A DNA stretch of 64,000 nt from Meconema thalassinum (taxonomy: Eukaryota > Arthropoda > Insecta > Orthoptera > Tettigoniidae), in the NCBI GenBank assembly GCA_946902985.2, contig OX336395.1:16656708-16720707 (forward strand), in the 5' to 3' direction. The position numbers were made by a program, and so were the translations under genes. Positions 23,770-35,474 of this stretch are shown piece by piece. The notes beneath the pieces are model-generated. The model worked only from the letters and a program-made list of their open reading frames with translations, searched no databases and was not told the DNA's origin. Positions within the stretch are counted from its first letter, which is position 1; every line of letters starts with the position of its first letter.

Positions 23770-24560
23770 GTAGAATAAAGATAGAGAGGAAAACGTTCGT
23801 GGCATATTTATTATAAATAAAGCTGTGTATAATGTTGATTGGAGATATTGTTTGACTGTTTGAAAAATTTGGAATAAAATTCAGGATTGGAAGTGTGTCT
23901 ACAACCAGCTGGTGTTTATTAGATTCGATAGACATGGGAGAGAGACTGGTATTTAGAATGATATAAGGTAAGACTGCATTTTATCACTCGTACTTTTCAA
24001 TCTATAGATATGGCAAGTAACGAAGGAAATGCCAAATAAATTTAAAGTAGAATTGAGAACGAAAATAAAGTAATTTCGACTCGGTGACTTACTAACGACA
24101 ATGTTATCTTAGCCTCATCACCAGAGGATTTGATCTTGTTTCTAAACGGTGTGTACGAGGTGTTGAGGAGATATTTGATCATGTTTCTAAATGTTGTGAA
24201 CGAGGTGTAGGTATTAAAAAGTCATTTTTGAAGCCATTGCCTGGAGCTTGATGCTATTTGGATGCGAAACTTGGATTATTTTTGCTACAGAATATATAAA
24301 AATAGAAATATTTGATCGTGGTGTTGTAGGAAAATAGTGATTATTAAAAGATTAAATATATTACTAAATGAAGGGTATTAGGACGAGTGGGGGAGGGTAA
24401 ATAAGTCTGAAGAATGGTTATGAATAAAAGAGACAGCTTGGCAACTAAGGCAGCTGGAATTGAAACCTTACAGTTGTAATGGAAGGACGGGTCTAGGACA
24501 AGAACTCTCGGGGTTAACCAAGATTAGTTTATTTTGAACGAATTCCTTCGGTTGTTGGGT
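23770..24560 (+). pseudogene. Second, older LINE remnant
   Basis: Broken frames contain LTNDNVILASSPEDLILFLN near 24090-24150, which resembles the region around YADDxVxLASSxEDLxxLLN in LINE RTs, with the active-site residues lost. Further pieces suggest the thumb and C-terminal region. It is strongly decayed and cannot be placed in a clade. Confidence 0.45.
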
Positions 24561-25817
24561 GTGTAGGTTCGGCCGAGATAGAATGGTAACCTCAAGAATG
24601 AGGGACGTCACTCAACATATACGCCGCCCGTGCGAAAGCTCAGCCACTTTTGCAGGCGCGTATACGGATTTATTTAAGCAAATGCATCGATTTGTGCAAG
24701 ATGTGAAATCTCTTACTCTATTTCATCACATTTAGGATATTGTGCCATGTTTCACATACCTCTGAGAGACTTATGTCAGATATTTTGAAACAGAATGTAC
24801 CATCGATTATTAATTTAGAATAACAGTGTACAAAGAGTGAATTTGTTGACGTCTAAATAGGAGGTCGATATATTGAATCGTTGGTGGTGAGGGGGGGGGG
24901 GGGGGATTGCTTATTTTTTTCCAGCTAGAGTACGTGGTTAGACAGGAGTCACATTGTGGTGAGCCAAGAGTTTGATAAATGTTCGCTATATGGAGTGTTT
25001 AATGTTAAAAAGTTACCACTTTCTGTATATTATAAGAAGCCACCGTTATATATAGTATCTGATATTCTCATGGACCTAAAGCTAATCACTCACCTCCACA
25101 TAATTTATGTAGCCATAAATAACCTTTCATCCGCGATGTTTTCAACAGTGAAGCATAATAGCCCATCTTGTTTCGAAATCACATGATTTGCATATCCAAA
25201 ATTCCCACCTTAATCCAAATGCCAGCATGGGTATTCTGTAGGGAATATAATATGGATTATTCTGTCACCTGTACGAGCACGCCCTTCCTAAGTCAGATGA
25301 ATTTCAATTATCCACATTCTATTAAATAGTCATATCCCCGTACATCCATGTTGTTGAAGCGGTACAATGTGGTGTAAAATAAGTTGAACACTTTCACTGG
25401 TAGTATGATTCAGCACACAATTTCCGTAACCATTGAATAATTTCAGTTATTTAACTCATCAAGGACAAAGATAACTTTTGGCAAACAGAATGTGCTTGGT
25501 AATAATTTGCCATTTCCATGTATATTCAGTACTTTTGAAATAGATACGGATTTCATATGTATCAAGGAAACCTAAGACTCCAAATACTCCGAAGTGACGA
25601 ACCAGTTTGTTTGAATAGTATATAAGTAATTTGAAAATATTCAGACTGTGTGAAAAACCTAGCATTGAATATTAAACACAAGATCAGTTCCAGTTATTCG
25701 ATAAGGACAGTATTCCTGGTAGTGATATTAATGAATATTGGTCCAGTTCTCATTTCTTAGGTTAGAACTCTGGATTTCGAAAGTTTATTCACTATTCTCA
25801 GATAATTCAACATAATT
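24561..25817. other. No gene recognised
   Basis: AT-rich DNA with a poly-G run at about 24892-24906 and one chance-looking splice-flanked mini-exon near 24925. Nothing else is supported. Confidence 0.3.
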
Positions 25818-26615
25818 ATGAGCATACTAGATTGTATTAATACCAATGATTTCAGGCTAGGTTGCCCTGATACTTCGGAACCTGCTGTGAGGAAGATGTA
25901 CGGATTATGTAATACTAGAGGACAGAATACCAGCACTGTATCTGAAAGAAATACGACCAAACAACAAAATTCGAAGGCTAACCTGTTAATCCATAGTGCT
26001 ATGAAGCGTTACTCGTGTAGAACATGCGAAGCCAACTTCAGTAGGATAAGTGGGTTGAATACACACATGTTTATCCATACTGGGGAGAAACCATTCTCGT
26101 GTAGCTCATGCCCAGCCAAATTGAGTATGAAAAGTAGCTTGAAGTCACACATGTTAACCCATACTGGGGAGAAGCCTTACTCCTGTATAACTTGCAGAGC
26201 AGTATTTGCACTGAAACATCAGTTGAAGACTCACATGATTACCCATACTGGGGAGAAAACATTCTCATGTAGCTCATGCCTAGTCAAATTTAGTCTTAAA
26301 GGTTCTTTGAACAATCACATGTTAACCCATACAGGAGAGAAGCCATTCTCGTGTTGCACATGCAAATCCAAATTCAGCCAGAAAGGTAGTTTGAATAGAC
26401 ACATGTTAATCCATAGTGGAGAGAAGCCCTTCTCGTGTAACACTTGCGGAGGAACATTTGCTCAAAAACATCATTTGAAGACACATGTGTTAACCCATAC
26501 TGGGGAGAAACCATTCTCGTGTAGCACATGCAAAGCCAAATTTAGTCGGAGAGGAAATTTGAAGACACACATGTCAACCCATATTGCTGACAAGCGATAC
26601 TCGTGTAGCACATGA
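25818..26615 (+). pseudogene. C2H2 zinc-finger protein, truncated by a point stop
   Basis: A 265-codon frame encodes about 60 unstructured residues, half of a degenerate finger (SKANLLIHSAMKR), then seven complete C2H2 fingers (CxxC...HxxxH) joined by TGEKP-type linkers. The consensus is FSCxxCxxxFSxxxxLxxHM. Such arrays bind specific DNA and act as nuclear transcription factors. The eighth finger begins YSCST and hits TGA at 26613, where TGC for the next Cys would be expected. Recognisable finger sequence continues after it. An in-frame stop lies five codons upstream of the ATG, so no 5' extension is possible in this exon. It could be a shortened functional gene, but decay downstream favours a young pseudogene or terminal degeneration. 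Confidence 0.7.
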
Positions 26616-26961
26616 GGAGCCAAATTTGCCCACAAAAATATTTTGAAGAAACACAATTTAACCCATATTGGTGAGAAGACCAAGTAGCATATGCCGAACC
26701 AAATTTCTTGGGATATTTTGAAGATACACCTCTACCCATAACTGTCTAGCATATGGGAAGCCAAGTTTACTTATAAGGGATATTTGAAAGGAAGGTATTT
26801 GTAAGCACAAGTGTTAACGCATAGCTGCAAAAACCAAATTTGTTAATAGAAAACCTTTGAGGGCAAAAGTGAGAAATCATAGCGATAGGTACTCATCGAA
26901 CGTAGCATATGCGAAGCCAAGTTTGCTATCAAAGTGGTTTTCAAGGCGCACATATTAACCC
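26616..26961 (+). pseudogene. Degenerate continuation of the zinc-finger array
   Basis: Immediately after the TGA the same frame reads GAKFAHKNILKKHNLTHIGE, a full finger tail and linker. Further pieces at about 26690, 26760, 26830 and 26920 (AKFTYKGYLK-, EAKFAI-like, with CACAAGTGTTAACGC) follow in different frames. Four or so extra fingers existed and have decayed by substitutions and indels. Confidence 0.6.
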
Positions 26962-27167
26962 TTGCCCTTCTTCATGTACTATGTGCATTGCAAAATGTAC
27001 AGAGAAGGGGCATTAATTAATTGCTTGGCTCCAAGAGGGTTAAGATTTGATGAGTGGCATCTTATCCCTTTTGATGCCCAGCAATTAATAAGTGAACATG
27101 CTAAAATACCAAGCCAAGTTAGTGAAATTATAAGTGTTACAAATGATCTCCCTCCTATATTTTTAAG
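26962..27167 (+). other. Unrecognised ORF, ends in element C1
   Basis: An open frame reads through the end of the finger remnants, giving LAPRGLRFDEWHLIPFDAQQ and IPSQVSEIISVTNDLPPIF before crossing the target duplication of C1 at 27158-27167. The stretch looks more protein-like than its surroundings, yet I do not recognise a family. It could be a fragment of an older repeat. The last nine codons of the ORF belong to C1. Confidence 0.25.
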
Positions 27168-27450
27168 GATACTGTGTTGGTATTTTTTCCTCTAAAACAA
27201 ATTATTCACAAACTAGAAGCTAAATATTTACAATTTACTTCATTTGGGTATTAATAAAATCTGTAAAAATAATCCTGTGAGATATAAAATAATTGGAAAT
27301 CTTAATATAAATTTGACAGCCTACACAATCGAAATAGTATCATTGTGATAAGAATGTTAATATTTTTTTCATTGTTTATAAATATCCCAAGCACAGAGTA
27401 ATTTTATCAAATAAGTTTTGAATACGATCAATCTCTACAATGATATTCGT

Positions 27451-27585
27451 TTATAGTCCGCCGGCAATAGGTGGATTTTCGTCAGTAAAATCAAAGCCGT
27501 CGCTATCAGTAGAATATTCATTGTGACACACTTCACTTAGCACTAAAACCGTATTTATATCCCCTTCGCTGAAGGAGCTAGCCAT
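27451..27585 (-). CDS. 44-codon ORF shared by elements C1 and C2
   Basis: ATG at 27585 and TAA at 27451 bound an uninterrupted ORF starting MASSFSEGDINTVLVL and ending DGFDFTDENPPIAGGL. Element C2 has the same ORF with no internal indel apart from the 3.2-kb insertion, differing at about 11 codons, roughly 8 of them replacement changes. The peptide is acidic and Ser-rich, reminiscent of the acidic N-termini of some transposases, but no domain is recognisable. It lies antisense to the hammerhead-like motif. The preserved length and stop support a coding past; the replacement changes argue against strong constraint now. Confidence 0.45.
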   Translation of the reverse strand: MASSFSEGDINTVLVLSEVCHNEYSTDSDGFDFTDENPPIAGGL

Positions 27586-27859
27586 ATTTATCGCCATGTA
27601 TATTAATACGCTCCAGGCAAGATCACATACTTAAGAAGATAACGCACACGGGAACTCAGTTGACTACTGCATGTTGAAAGAATACCTATTATAAATGCAG
27701 TTATTCATGGCACTTAAACTTATCGAGATAATCTGAGAAGGAATGGTTCCCGCGTTGTCTTCGTTACAATATTCAAATCGCTGTGTGTCTGGAAATAAAA
27801 CAAACAAAAATAACATAGATCGGCCAGTGGCAGTGTTATCACATGTTCCCTCGCCTGAT

Positions 27860-30290
27860 ATATCGGCACCATAAGGGCTAATCCATAGCGGCGAGAATCG
27901 GTAATCTACGAAGATAGATTAATTTGTGGGAACAAAACTATATTTGAGATGGTATAGTCATATCGGCACCGTAAGGGCTAATCCATAGCGGCGAGAAACT
28001 GTAACCTACGAAGATAGATTAGTTTGTGGGAACAATACTATATTTGTTGATGGTATAGTCATATCGGCACCATAGGGCTAATGCATAGCGGCGAGAATCT
28101 GTAACCTACGAAGATAGATTAGTTTGTGGGAACAAAACTATATTTGTTGATGGTATAGTCATTTCGGCACCATAAAGGCTAATCCGTGGTGGCGAGAATC
28201 TGCAATCTACGAAGATAGATTAGTTTGTGGGAACAATACTATATTTTATGATGGTATAGTCATATCGGCACCGTGAGGGCTAATCCATAGCGGTGAGAAT
28301 CTGTAATCTACGAAGATAGATTAGTTTGTGGGAACAATACTATATTTGCTGATGGTACAGTCATATCGGCACCGTAAGGGCTAATCCATAGCGACGAGAA
28401 TCTGTAATCTACTAAGATAGATTAGTTTGTGGGATGAATACTATATTTGTTGATGGTATAGTCATATCGGCACCATAAGGGCTAATCCATAGCGACGAGA
28501 ATCTGGAATCTACTAAGATAGATTAGTGTGTGGGATGAATACTATATTTGTTGATGGTATAGTCATATCGGCACCATAAGGGCTAATCCATAGCGACGAG
28601 AATCTGTAATCTACTAAGATAGATTAGTTTGTGGGATGAATACTATATTTGTTGATGGTATAGTCATATCGGCACCATGAGGGCTAATCCATAGCGACGA
28701 GAATCTGTAATCTACTAAGATAGATTAGTTTGTGGGAACAATACTATATTTTATGATGGTATAGTCATATCGGCACCGTAAGGGCTAATCCATAGCGACG
28801 AGAATCTGTAATCTACTAAGATAGATTAGTTTGTGGGAACAATACTATATTTGTTGATGGTTTAGTCATATCGGCACCATAAGGGCTAATCCATGGCGGC
28901 GAGAATCTGTAATCTACGAAGATAGATTAGTTTGTGGGAACAACACTATATTTGCTGATGGTACAGTCATATCGGCACAATAAGGGCTAATCCATAGCGG
29001 TGAGAATCAGTAATATACGAAGATAAATTAGTTTGTGGGAACAACACTATATTTGTTGATGGTATAGTCATATCGGCACCATAAGGGCTTATCCATTGCG
29101 GCGAGAATCTGTAATCTACGAAGATAGATTAGTTTGTGGGATCAATACTATATTTGTTGATGGTATAGTCATATCGGCACCATAAGGGCTAATCCATAGC
29201 GGCGAGAATCTGTAATCGACGAAGATAGATTAGTTTGTGGGATCAATACTATATTTGTTGATGGTATAGTTATATCGGCACCATATGTGCTAATCCATTG
29301 CGGCGAGAATCTGTAATCTACGAAGATAGATTAGTTTGTTGGAACAATACTAAATTTGTTGATGGTATAGTCATATCGGCGCCATAAGGGCTAATCCATA
29401 GCGGCGAGAGTCTGTAATCTACGAAGATAGATTAGTTTGTGGGGACAATACTATATTTGTTGATGGTATAGTCATATCGGCACCATAAGGGCTAATCCAT
29501 AGCGGCGAGAGTCTGTAATCTACGAAGATAGATTAGTTTGTGGGGACAATACTATATTTGTTGATGGTATAGTCATATCGGCACCATAAGGGCTAATCCA
29601 TAGTGGTGAGAATCTGTAATCTACGAAGATAGATTAGTTTGCGGGAACAACATTATATTTGTTGATGGTATATTCATATCGGCACCATAAGGGCTAATCC
29701 ATTGCGGCGAGAATCTGTAATCTTTGAAGATAGGTTAGTTTGTGGGAACAATACTATATTTGTTGATGGTATAGTCATATCGGCACCTTAAGTGCTAATC
29801 CATAGCGGCGAGTGTCTGTAATCTACGAAGATAGATTAGTTTGTGGGTACAATACTATATTTGTTGATGGTATAGTCATTATCGGCACCATAAGGGCTAA
29901 TCCATAGCGGTGAGAATCTTTGATCTACGAAGATAGATTAGTTTGTGGGAATAATACTATATTTTTTGATGGTATAGTCACATCGTCACCTTAAGGGCTA
30001 ATCCATAGCGGCGAGAATCTGTAATCTACGAAGATAAATTAGTGTGTGGGAAGAATACTATATTTGTTAATGGTATAGTCATATCGGCACCATAAGGGCT
30101 AATCCATTGCGGCGAGAGGCTGTAATCTACGAAGATAGATTAGTTTGTGGGGACAATACTATATTTGTTGATGGTATAGTCATATCGGCACCATAAGGGC
30201 TAATCCATAACGGCGAGAATCTGTCATCTACGAGGATAGATTAGTTTGTGGGAACAATACTTTATTTGTTGTTGGTATAGTCATATCTAA
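27860..30290 (+). repeat. 101-bp tandem repeat inside C1, about 24 copies
   Basis: Units start TATCGGCACCATAAGGGCTA and include GCGGCGAGAATCTG and TTTGTGGGAACAATACTATA. The period is 101 bp, with occasional 100-bp units. Each unit carries a short inverted repeat, TAATCTA-CGAAGA-TAGATTA, able to form a 7-bp hairpin. Sub-families with GCGACGAGAATCTG and CTACTAAGATAG cluster between 28380 and 28800. Element C2 has just one unit at the corresponding place. Confidence 0.95.
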
Positions 30291-30462
30291 GTTTGGCGAC
30301 ATTAAAATGAATAGTTCTTTTTTCAGCTTAATGCCTTAATATGTTCCAGTAATGGTTACCACAGTCACTACGTTTCCTAACGGGTTTTCTCTTATTTCCT
30401 TTTCAGCGGGCAGTCTTTGCAGGTTTGATGGTGTTTTGTAGAGTTATTTGTCTTGTATATTT

Positions 30463-30503
30463 GGATCTGATGATGCTTCCTTGACGAGCAAAACATGTCA
30501 TCC
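30463..30503 (+). ncRNA. Degenerate hammerhead-ribozyme-like motif in C1
   Basis: The order matches a hammerhead: stem I GGAT (30463-30466), the invariant CTGATGA (30467-30473), stem II GCTTC-cttga-CGAGC, then AAAAC where GAAAC is expected, a minimal stem III centred on CATG, the cleavage triplet GTC (30497-30499), and ATCC closing stem I with GGAT. C2 has GCTCG in stem II, restoring full pairing with CGAGC. The G of GAAA is lost in both copies, so neither is expected to cleave well. Very short, self-complementary stem III is typical of hammerheads in Penelope-like elements, retrozymes and some satellites, where dimers cleave. Confidence 0.55.
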
Positions 30504-30599
30504 CTGAGTTTTCTTCTTCAATATTCCTCAATAATATATATAAATCTTAATCCTTTGTAATTTAGTTCAGTTTTTTTCCACATATTCCAGTAATTGTAA

Positions 30600-30757
30600 T
30601 GATTCGTATGTTGACCGACTGAAAGACACAATATTAATTGTTAATGTGGCAACACTGTTGAATGGCTTCAAGGCTGTCTTTATTTTATCTTGACCAACTA
30701 AAAATACAATATAAATTGTTAATATGGCAACACTGTTGAATGGCTTCAAGGCTGTTT
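30600..30757 (+). repeat. Two 78-bp direct repeats at the C1 end
   Basis: GGCAACACTGTTGAATGGCT and TCAAGGCTGT recur twice, about 78 bp apart, each preceded by a TTGTTAATxTGGCAAC stretch. The same pair occurs, inverted, in C2 at 56122-56280, so the duplication predates both insertions. Confidence 0.8.
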
Positions 30758-30767
30758 TATTTTTAAG

Positions 30768-33700
30768 TAGATTTCATTAGAAAGGTAACGATTTCAATGG
30801 GTACCATGTTTCGACTTCCGGAAAATTTCAACATATCTTCGCGTTTCACATCCCCTAGACCCCAAAACCACCGTCAGTTCAAAAGTTTGCATATAATTTA
30901 TGTATATATTGAACTCTTGTAAAGAAGCGTAACAAGAGTCTGTTTCGGTGAAGTGTTCGGTTCAAGTATTTAGTTGCTTGTCAATTACTTCTCATACCTG
31001 AGAAGGTACTGCGCTCGAAATCATGTCTATTTGAGAGAAGAAGACAGGATGGGGTACGAACTGAGGACCACCTCAGAAGAATGGCAAATTTAAAATTTGG
31101 ATTTATGGATATAATTTGCAGTCTGGATGGAAGATTATGATTAAATAAGCATTTGGAAAAATTTTCGCCTAGAGATATATTTTTATTTCGAGAAATAATG
31201 GAAATTTTATGACTTGGTAATTTTTTACCAAGCATAAATGATTGGAGAACAGTCCTGCACTTTAGTCGATGTTAGCAGCGAGAAACCAGTTTTGAGCCAA
31301 GGGAGAAGAAGCACACGTTACGGTTTAGAGTGGGGGAACAGACTCTTGTCGAGAGCGTGCCAGAATTAGCTAATGACCAATGAGAGAACAGTTTGAATAC
31401 TAAGAAATGGATAAATATTAAAATCATTACTTTAATATTTTATGAGAGTGTTACATATTGAATTCACCAGCAGAGGAAAAGAAATGTAACTGGCAAGACG
31501 GATATTGAATTAAATGGCTGAGAGAGAATTAATGTATAGGTAAGTCAATTTTCATAGAGGTTGGAGGCTAGTTGACCAGATTTAAGGGGGAAATCTGATC
31601 GACGAGGCTAGCAGACGCCAAGAGACGAGGCTCTTTCTATTTGGACAGTCGAGGAGGCAAGACGTTATAATTTTTACTCTTCGAGAAGTATACAGACAAA
31701 GGTCTTTGTGAACCTGAGACTTCAAGATGAAGCAACAAGCTATCGAAATGGAGAAATAAGCATCATTAGTTAACAGCATTAAGAAGGAGTATTTTTACTG
31801 CATTTGAAAAAGAAATATACGTCGTGATATAGTATTTGAATGTTTTAAAGTGAAACATCGAACACGTAACTACACAGGAAGGAAGTCAGAAGAAGTGAGA
31901 CTTTATCTAATAAGAATTTCATCAATCTACACAAAGATGTATAAGGAAACAGGTCGGAGGGGAGAAACTATGACTTCACATCATTTAGCAGTGAGGAGAA
32001 TGTCCTAACTTCATTATGTTGGGAATGTAAAGCTATGCTAACTAGCGAAATCCAGAAATGACCAGATAACATAGCAATATGAGCAGTGAGCTGCAGAACA
32101 TCGCAGGTTTCGCTCACATAACGCTACAAGCTACTACCAAAGAAATTCACACTATGGAGGTGATTTCTTGTGTTGGAAAGAACACTGCAAGCTACCGACT
32201 TCAATGAACATCGAGATCTAAGAAGAGGCGAGCGGGATTCAAGATGGAGAAAGCGGAGAATCTGGAGCTGGGGAGCGCCAACCACCAAGAGCTGCGAGGG
32301 GGTCGTGTCATCGCCAAGGACGGGGGAAGCAGGCCGGCAGGCGAGTTTCCAGCTGGGAAACGGTTTGGTAACAACATCCCAGGGCATTCACCTGCAGAGA
32401 AATCCAGACATAGCAGAGATGACATAACGAAACCAGTCCGCGGAGGCGTGCCGCATACCAGAGACGTGGGAGGAATCCCATGGACAGAAACATCATCAGG
32501 TCTGTCACGAGCGATCTCAGAGTGAAGGTAGACCAGTGCAATTTTAGACACATCTGTAGTTACTTCTTGTACACGTTATTCCAGAATTTTGATCAACATA
32601 CTTGCATTTATAACCCATGTTATTGTATTGTCTTGAAAGTTTTTAGTAATTTCTATAGTTATTTTTCATACGTTACTCGAACGTATTTTGAAGGCTTATT
32701 CGATGATCTTAGACATCGTTAGTATTTTTCACTGTCATTTTAGAATGTTTAGATTTTACTGACAGTTAACTTCGTTGCGATTGCTGACGTATATTCCGTA
32801 GATTTGTTGTAACATCGGAGAACGACCATATATGTATTGGAACATGAGAGGAGAAGCGTAAATTTGTGATAAATGAATAATATATCAGAGAAATTGAACA
32901 GTCATGTGTTTGACAAACGTAAATAGTTTATAACGTAATATCAGAGAAAGGAAGGACATGAAAATCCTATAATAATGAGTTTATTCATCTCAGAAACGAA
33001 AATACTATGTATAAAATGAAATTGTTAATAGGAGTATTCAATATTGGCATTGAAAGAACTCCAGTATGAAAGGAAGATAATGACATTGTAAAACCCAGAA
33101 GCTTTGTTGTTCGGAAAAGGTCAGTATGCGATAGTTGAAGGCATAACTAAATAAGAAACGCTATTATAGAATGTTATGAACATATATTTGTTATAAATGA
33201 TAATGTGAAATGGAAGGAAGGATATTGGCATATATTGTTAACAGAAACGTGAGGAAAGGTAATTGTTATTTACATAACAGACGCAAGCAGACTTAAAATT
33301 CAGAGTTAAGCGAGAAATTGTAACAAGGAAGTATTTGAAGCAGAGAAGGAAGTATGAGATGAGTTATGGTAGTAAGAATTGTGGAGAGATTGTGCGATAA
33401 AATTATGCGATAGAGAATTTAAGTGGAAAGGTTTTAAACATAGCACGGAAATGTATAATCGATAGAGGATTTGTAGAAGGAGGAGTAGTGTATTCATGAA
33501 AGATATTGCATTTGTGATTTCTAGTAGGAATACAGAATATCATACTTTGATGAAAGTAGTTGATATGGAACCGTAGAAGTTTTGTAAAAGTGCTAAAGAG
33601 GAAATATTAATGAGATGCAATTATATTGATGGAGGCGTAACAGAGACGCGATGATATGAAATGTGAGACTGAGAATTTGAGTGGAAAGGTTTTGAAATAT

Positions 33701-34448
33701 TTTGTGTTGATTAAGAGAAGCCGTATTTTGTATTTTGAGAAGATGAGAGTGTGGGAAGTGAGGGTTAATGCCACACACACTCGATATTTGGTTTGAGAGC
33801 TTATCTGAATAGTCATGCGTAGCAAATTTGTATAATTATTAACTTATTGGATACCGGAGTTGTAGACTTAAGTGATGAGATATTAACTTTATTATTTGTG
33901 TCTATGTTTCACATGGAATTGACGCATGAATACCTGTAATGACCAGTTTTATTGTGTGAGATACGGAGAAAAGTTGTGAAATGAACTCTAGTAAACTGGA
34001 GACAGATACTATGAAATCGTGCGGGTCGCGATCATGTAAATAAATGTAAATATTTTATTATCATTATTATTAACCATTTTTAATAGCATTTGGAAACTTC
34101 ACATTATATTTAAAGGACTTTCACGGATGTATTACGTAGGGAGTATGTCTGTTATCATGGAACGTTAAAGTATAATTTTAGTGAACAGGTAGGACAGATC
34201 TTAGTGTCCTGAAATTTAAATAATGTGTGTTTAAAAATATCTTGGAGCAAGATATATTTTTCTTATGTGAAATGATGCAGGAGAGACACTTGTTGAACGC
34301 ATCAAGCCTAAATGAGGCGTAGATATTTCATTTTAAATAGTGATTTTATTTCTATTTTATTATTTGTGTTGGGGACATAAATTGTTACCGTATGTCGTTT
34401 CATATTTTGTCAATAAATGGCAAGCGTAATATTATATTCTTGCTAAGT
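30768..34448. other. Long non-coding, purine-rich region; probable decayed large element
   Basis: No intact gene is visible. The plus strand is purine-rich from 31000 to 33800 and contains a GC-rich island at 32140-32560, where ORFs overlap on both strands without recognisable domains. A similar layout (GC-rich island, then T-rich and GA-rich stretches) occurs at 46960-48700. With the homologous block at 34449-34790, it may be the body of an old large repeat. Confidence 0.3.
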
Positions 34449-34790
34449 TTTATGGAACTGATTCTTGATTCAATGCTTAATTACGCTATAACGATACCGC
34501 TAGCTAGATGCAGACAGCCGATCGACACTTTATCTTAACGCCCGAGAGCCAAGTTGCTCATTAGTGCTCTATCTTTTATTTTTCCTGTTTTGTATGCAAC
34601 TAGTTAGTAGTATAGTTAGAGATGTATATATGTGTTCCTAGGGTTCCCTAGTCATTAGTCCGGTAGGAGTTGCTCAACTCTTAGCCGGGTGTTGAATTTC
34701 CTACGATCCTTTTACCATCTGCGCGGATTTGCGACTGTGGTCTAGAGGAATTCGGGCGCAGTACCATAGGGTAAAATTAACTAATTAGGA
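34449..34790 (+). repeat. Dispersed repeat block, copy 1
   Basis: Words such as GGGTTCCCTAGTCATT, CCGGTAGGAG, AGCCGGGTGTTGAATTTCCT and ACGATCCTTTTACCAT align in order with 53960-54110 (GGGTTTCCTAGTCATT, CCAGTAGGGA, ACAATCCTTTTCCAT). Identity is roughly 70 percent by eye. It is presumably the end of a shared repeat family; the class is unknown. Confidence 0.55.
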
Positions 34791-35474
34791 AGAATGTGAA
34801 CCAGAATTTAAATAAAATGAATTTAATAACAGACCAATAAATCAAGAAAACAAATAAAAAAATCACCCTTAAATTTACATCTTTTATCGACCAACAACAA
34901 ATCATCAAAATTCTCTCTCAAGAGAATGAAAAAGAATATCATCAGGACATGACTTTGTCTTCAAGTTGCTTCCAAAACTATGTGTATGGGTATGTGACAG
35001 TGTTGCATGCTGAATGGATTAAGTACTTAAATACGTGATTCGCTACCGCATGGCTCAACCGATAAGTGGCGAATTCGTACGTATGCGAATATAAACTTGA
35101 GTCTGGGAAACAGTACAAAATGGCTCTACACAATTAAACAAAGCCGACACTCGCTACCCTTCCAATATACTACAAAGATCTCCGCAGTGAAATCTTGACT
35201 GCATGCCAAATGCACGAAAATAAATGCCGAAAATAAGGTTTTGCCAAAATTATAATCAATACACGTGACTTCACTACAAAACACAATCAAAATGACCGAA
35301 CGTCATTTAATATTTAACTACACTACACAAGTGTAGGCACAAAATCAACAAATGAATTAAATAAATGACACAAATGCCCACCGGCAATATCTACAACAAA
35401 TAAAAATTTATTTCAACGGGACGCATGAATGTATGGTTTTAGCATGGAGAACGATCCCTTTAAATAACATGAGT
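34791..35474. other. AT-rich spacer before the 56-bp satellite
   Basis: Non-coding, A-rich on the plus strand, with nothing recognisable. Confidence 0.3.

Larger units (their letters stand above)
27168..30757 (+). mobile_element. Element C1: satellite-bearing element with hammerhead-like motif
   Basis: A perfect 10-bp duplication, TATTTTTAAG, flanks the element (27158-27167 and 30758-30767). There are no terminal inverted repeats. The ends match, inverted, those of element C2 (56122-60577). In order on the plus strand it holds an AT-rich end, a 44-codon ORF on the minus strand, a unique segment, about 24 tandem 101-bp units, a hammerhead-like motif and two 78-bp direct repeats. Variable-length duplication, no TIR and a short-stem-III hammerhead are features of Penelope-like elements and retrozymes. 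No RT or GIY-YIG domain is present, so C1 would be non-autonomous. The class assignment is inference. Confidence 0.75.

Noticed and set aside
24925..24958. 34-bp mini-exon between a TTTTTTTCCAG acceptor and a GTGAGC donor
   Set aside because: Too short to judge, next to a poly-G run, and the surrounding DNA shows no partner exon.
32124..32553. Overlapping ORFs on both strands of a GC-rich island
   Set aside because: None has recognisable domains or splice context; openness follows from GC-rich composition.
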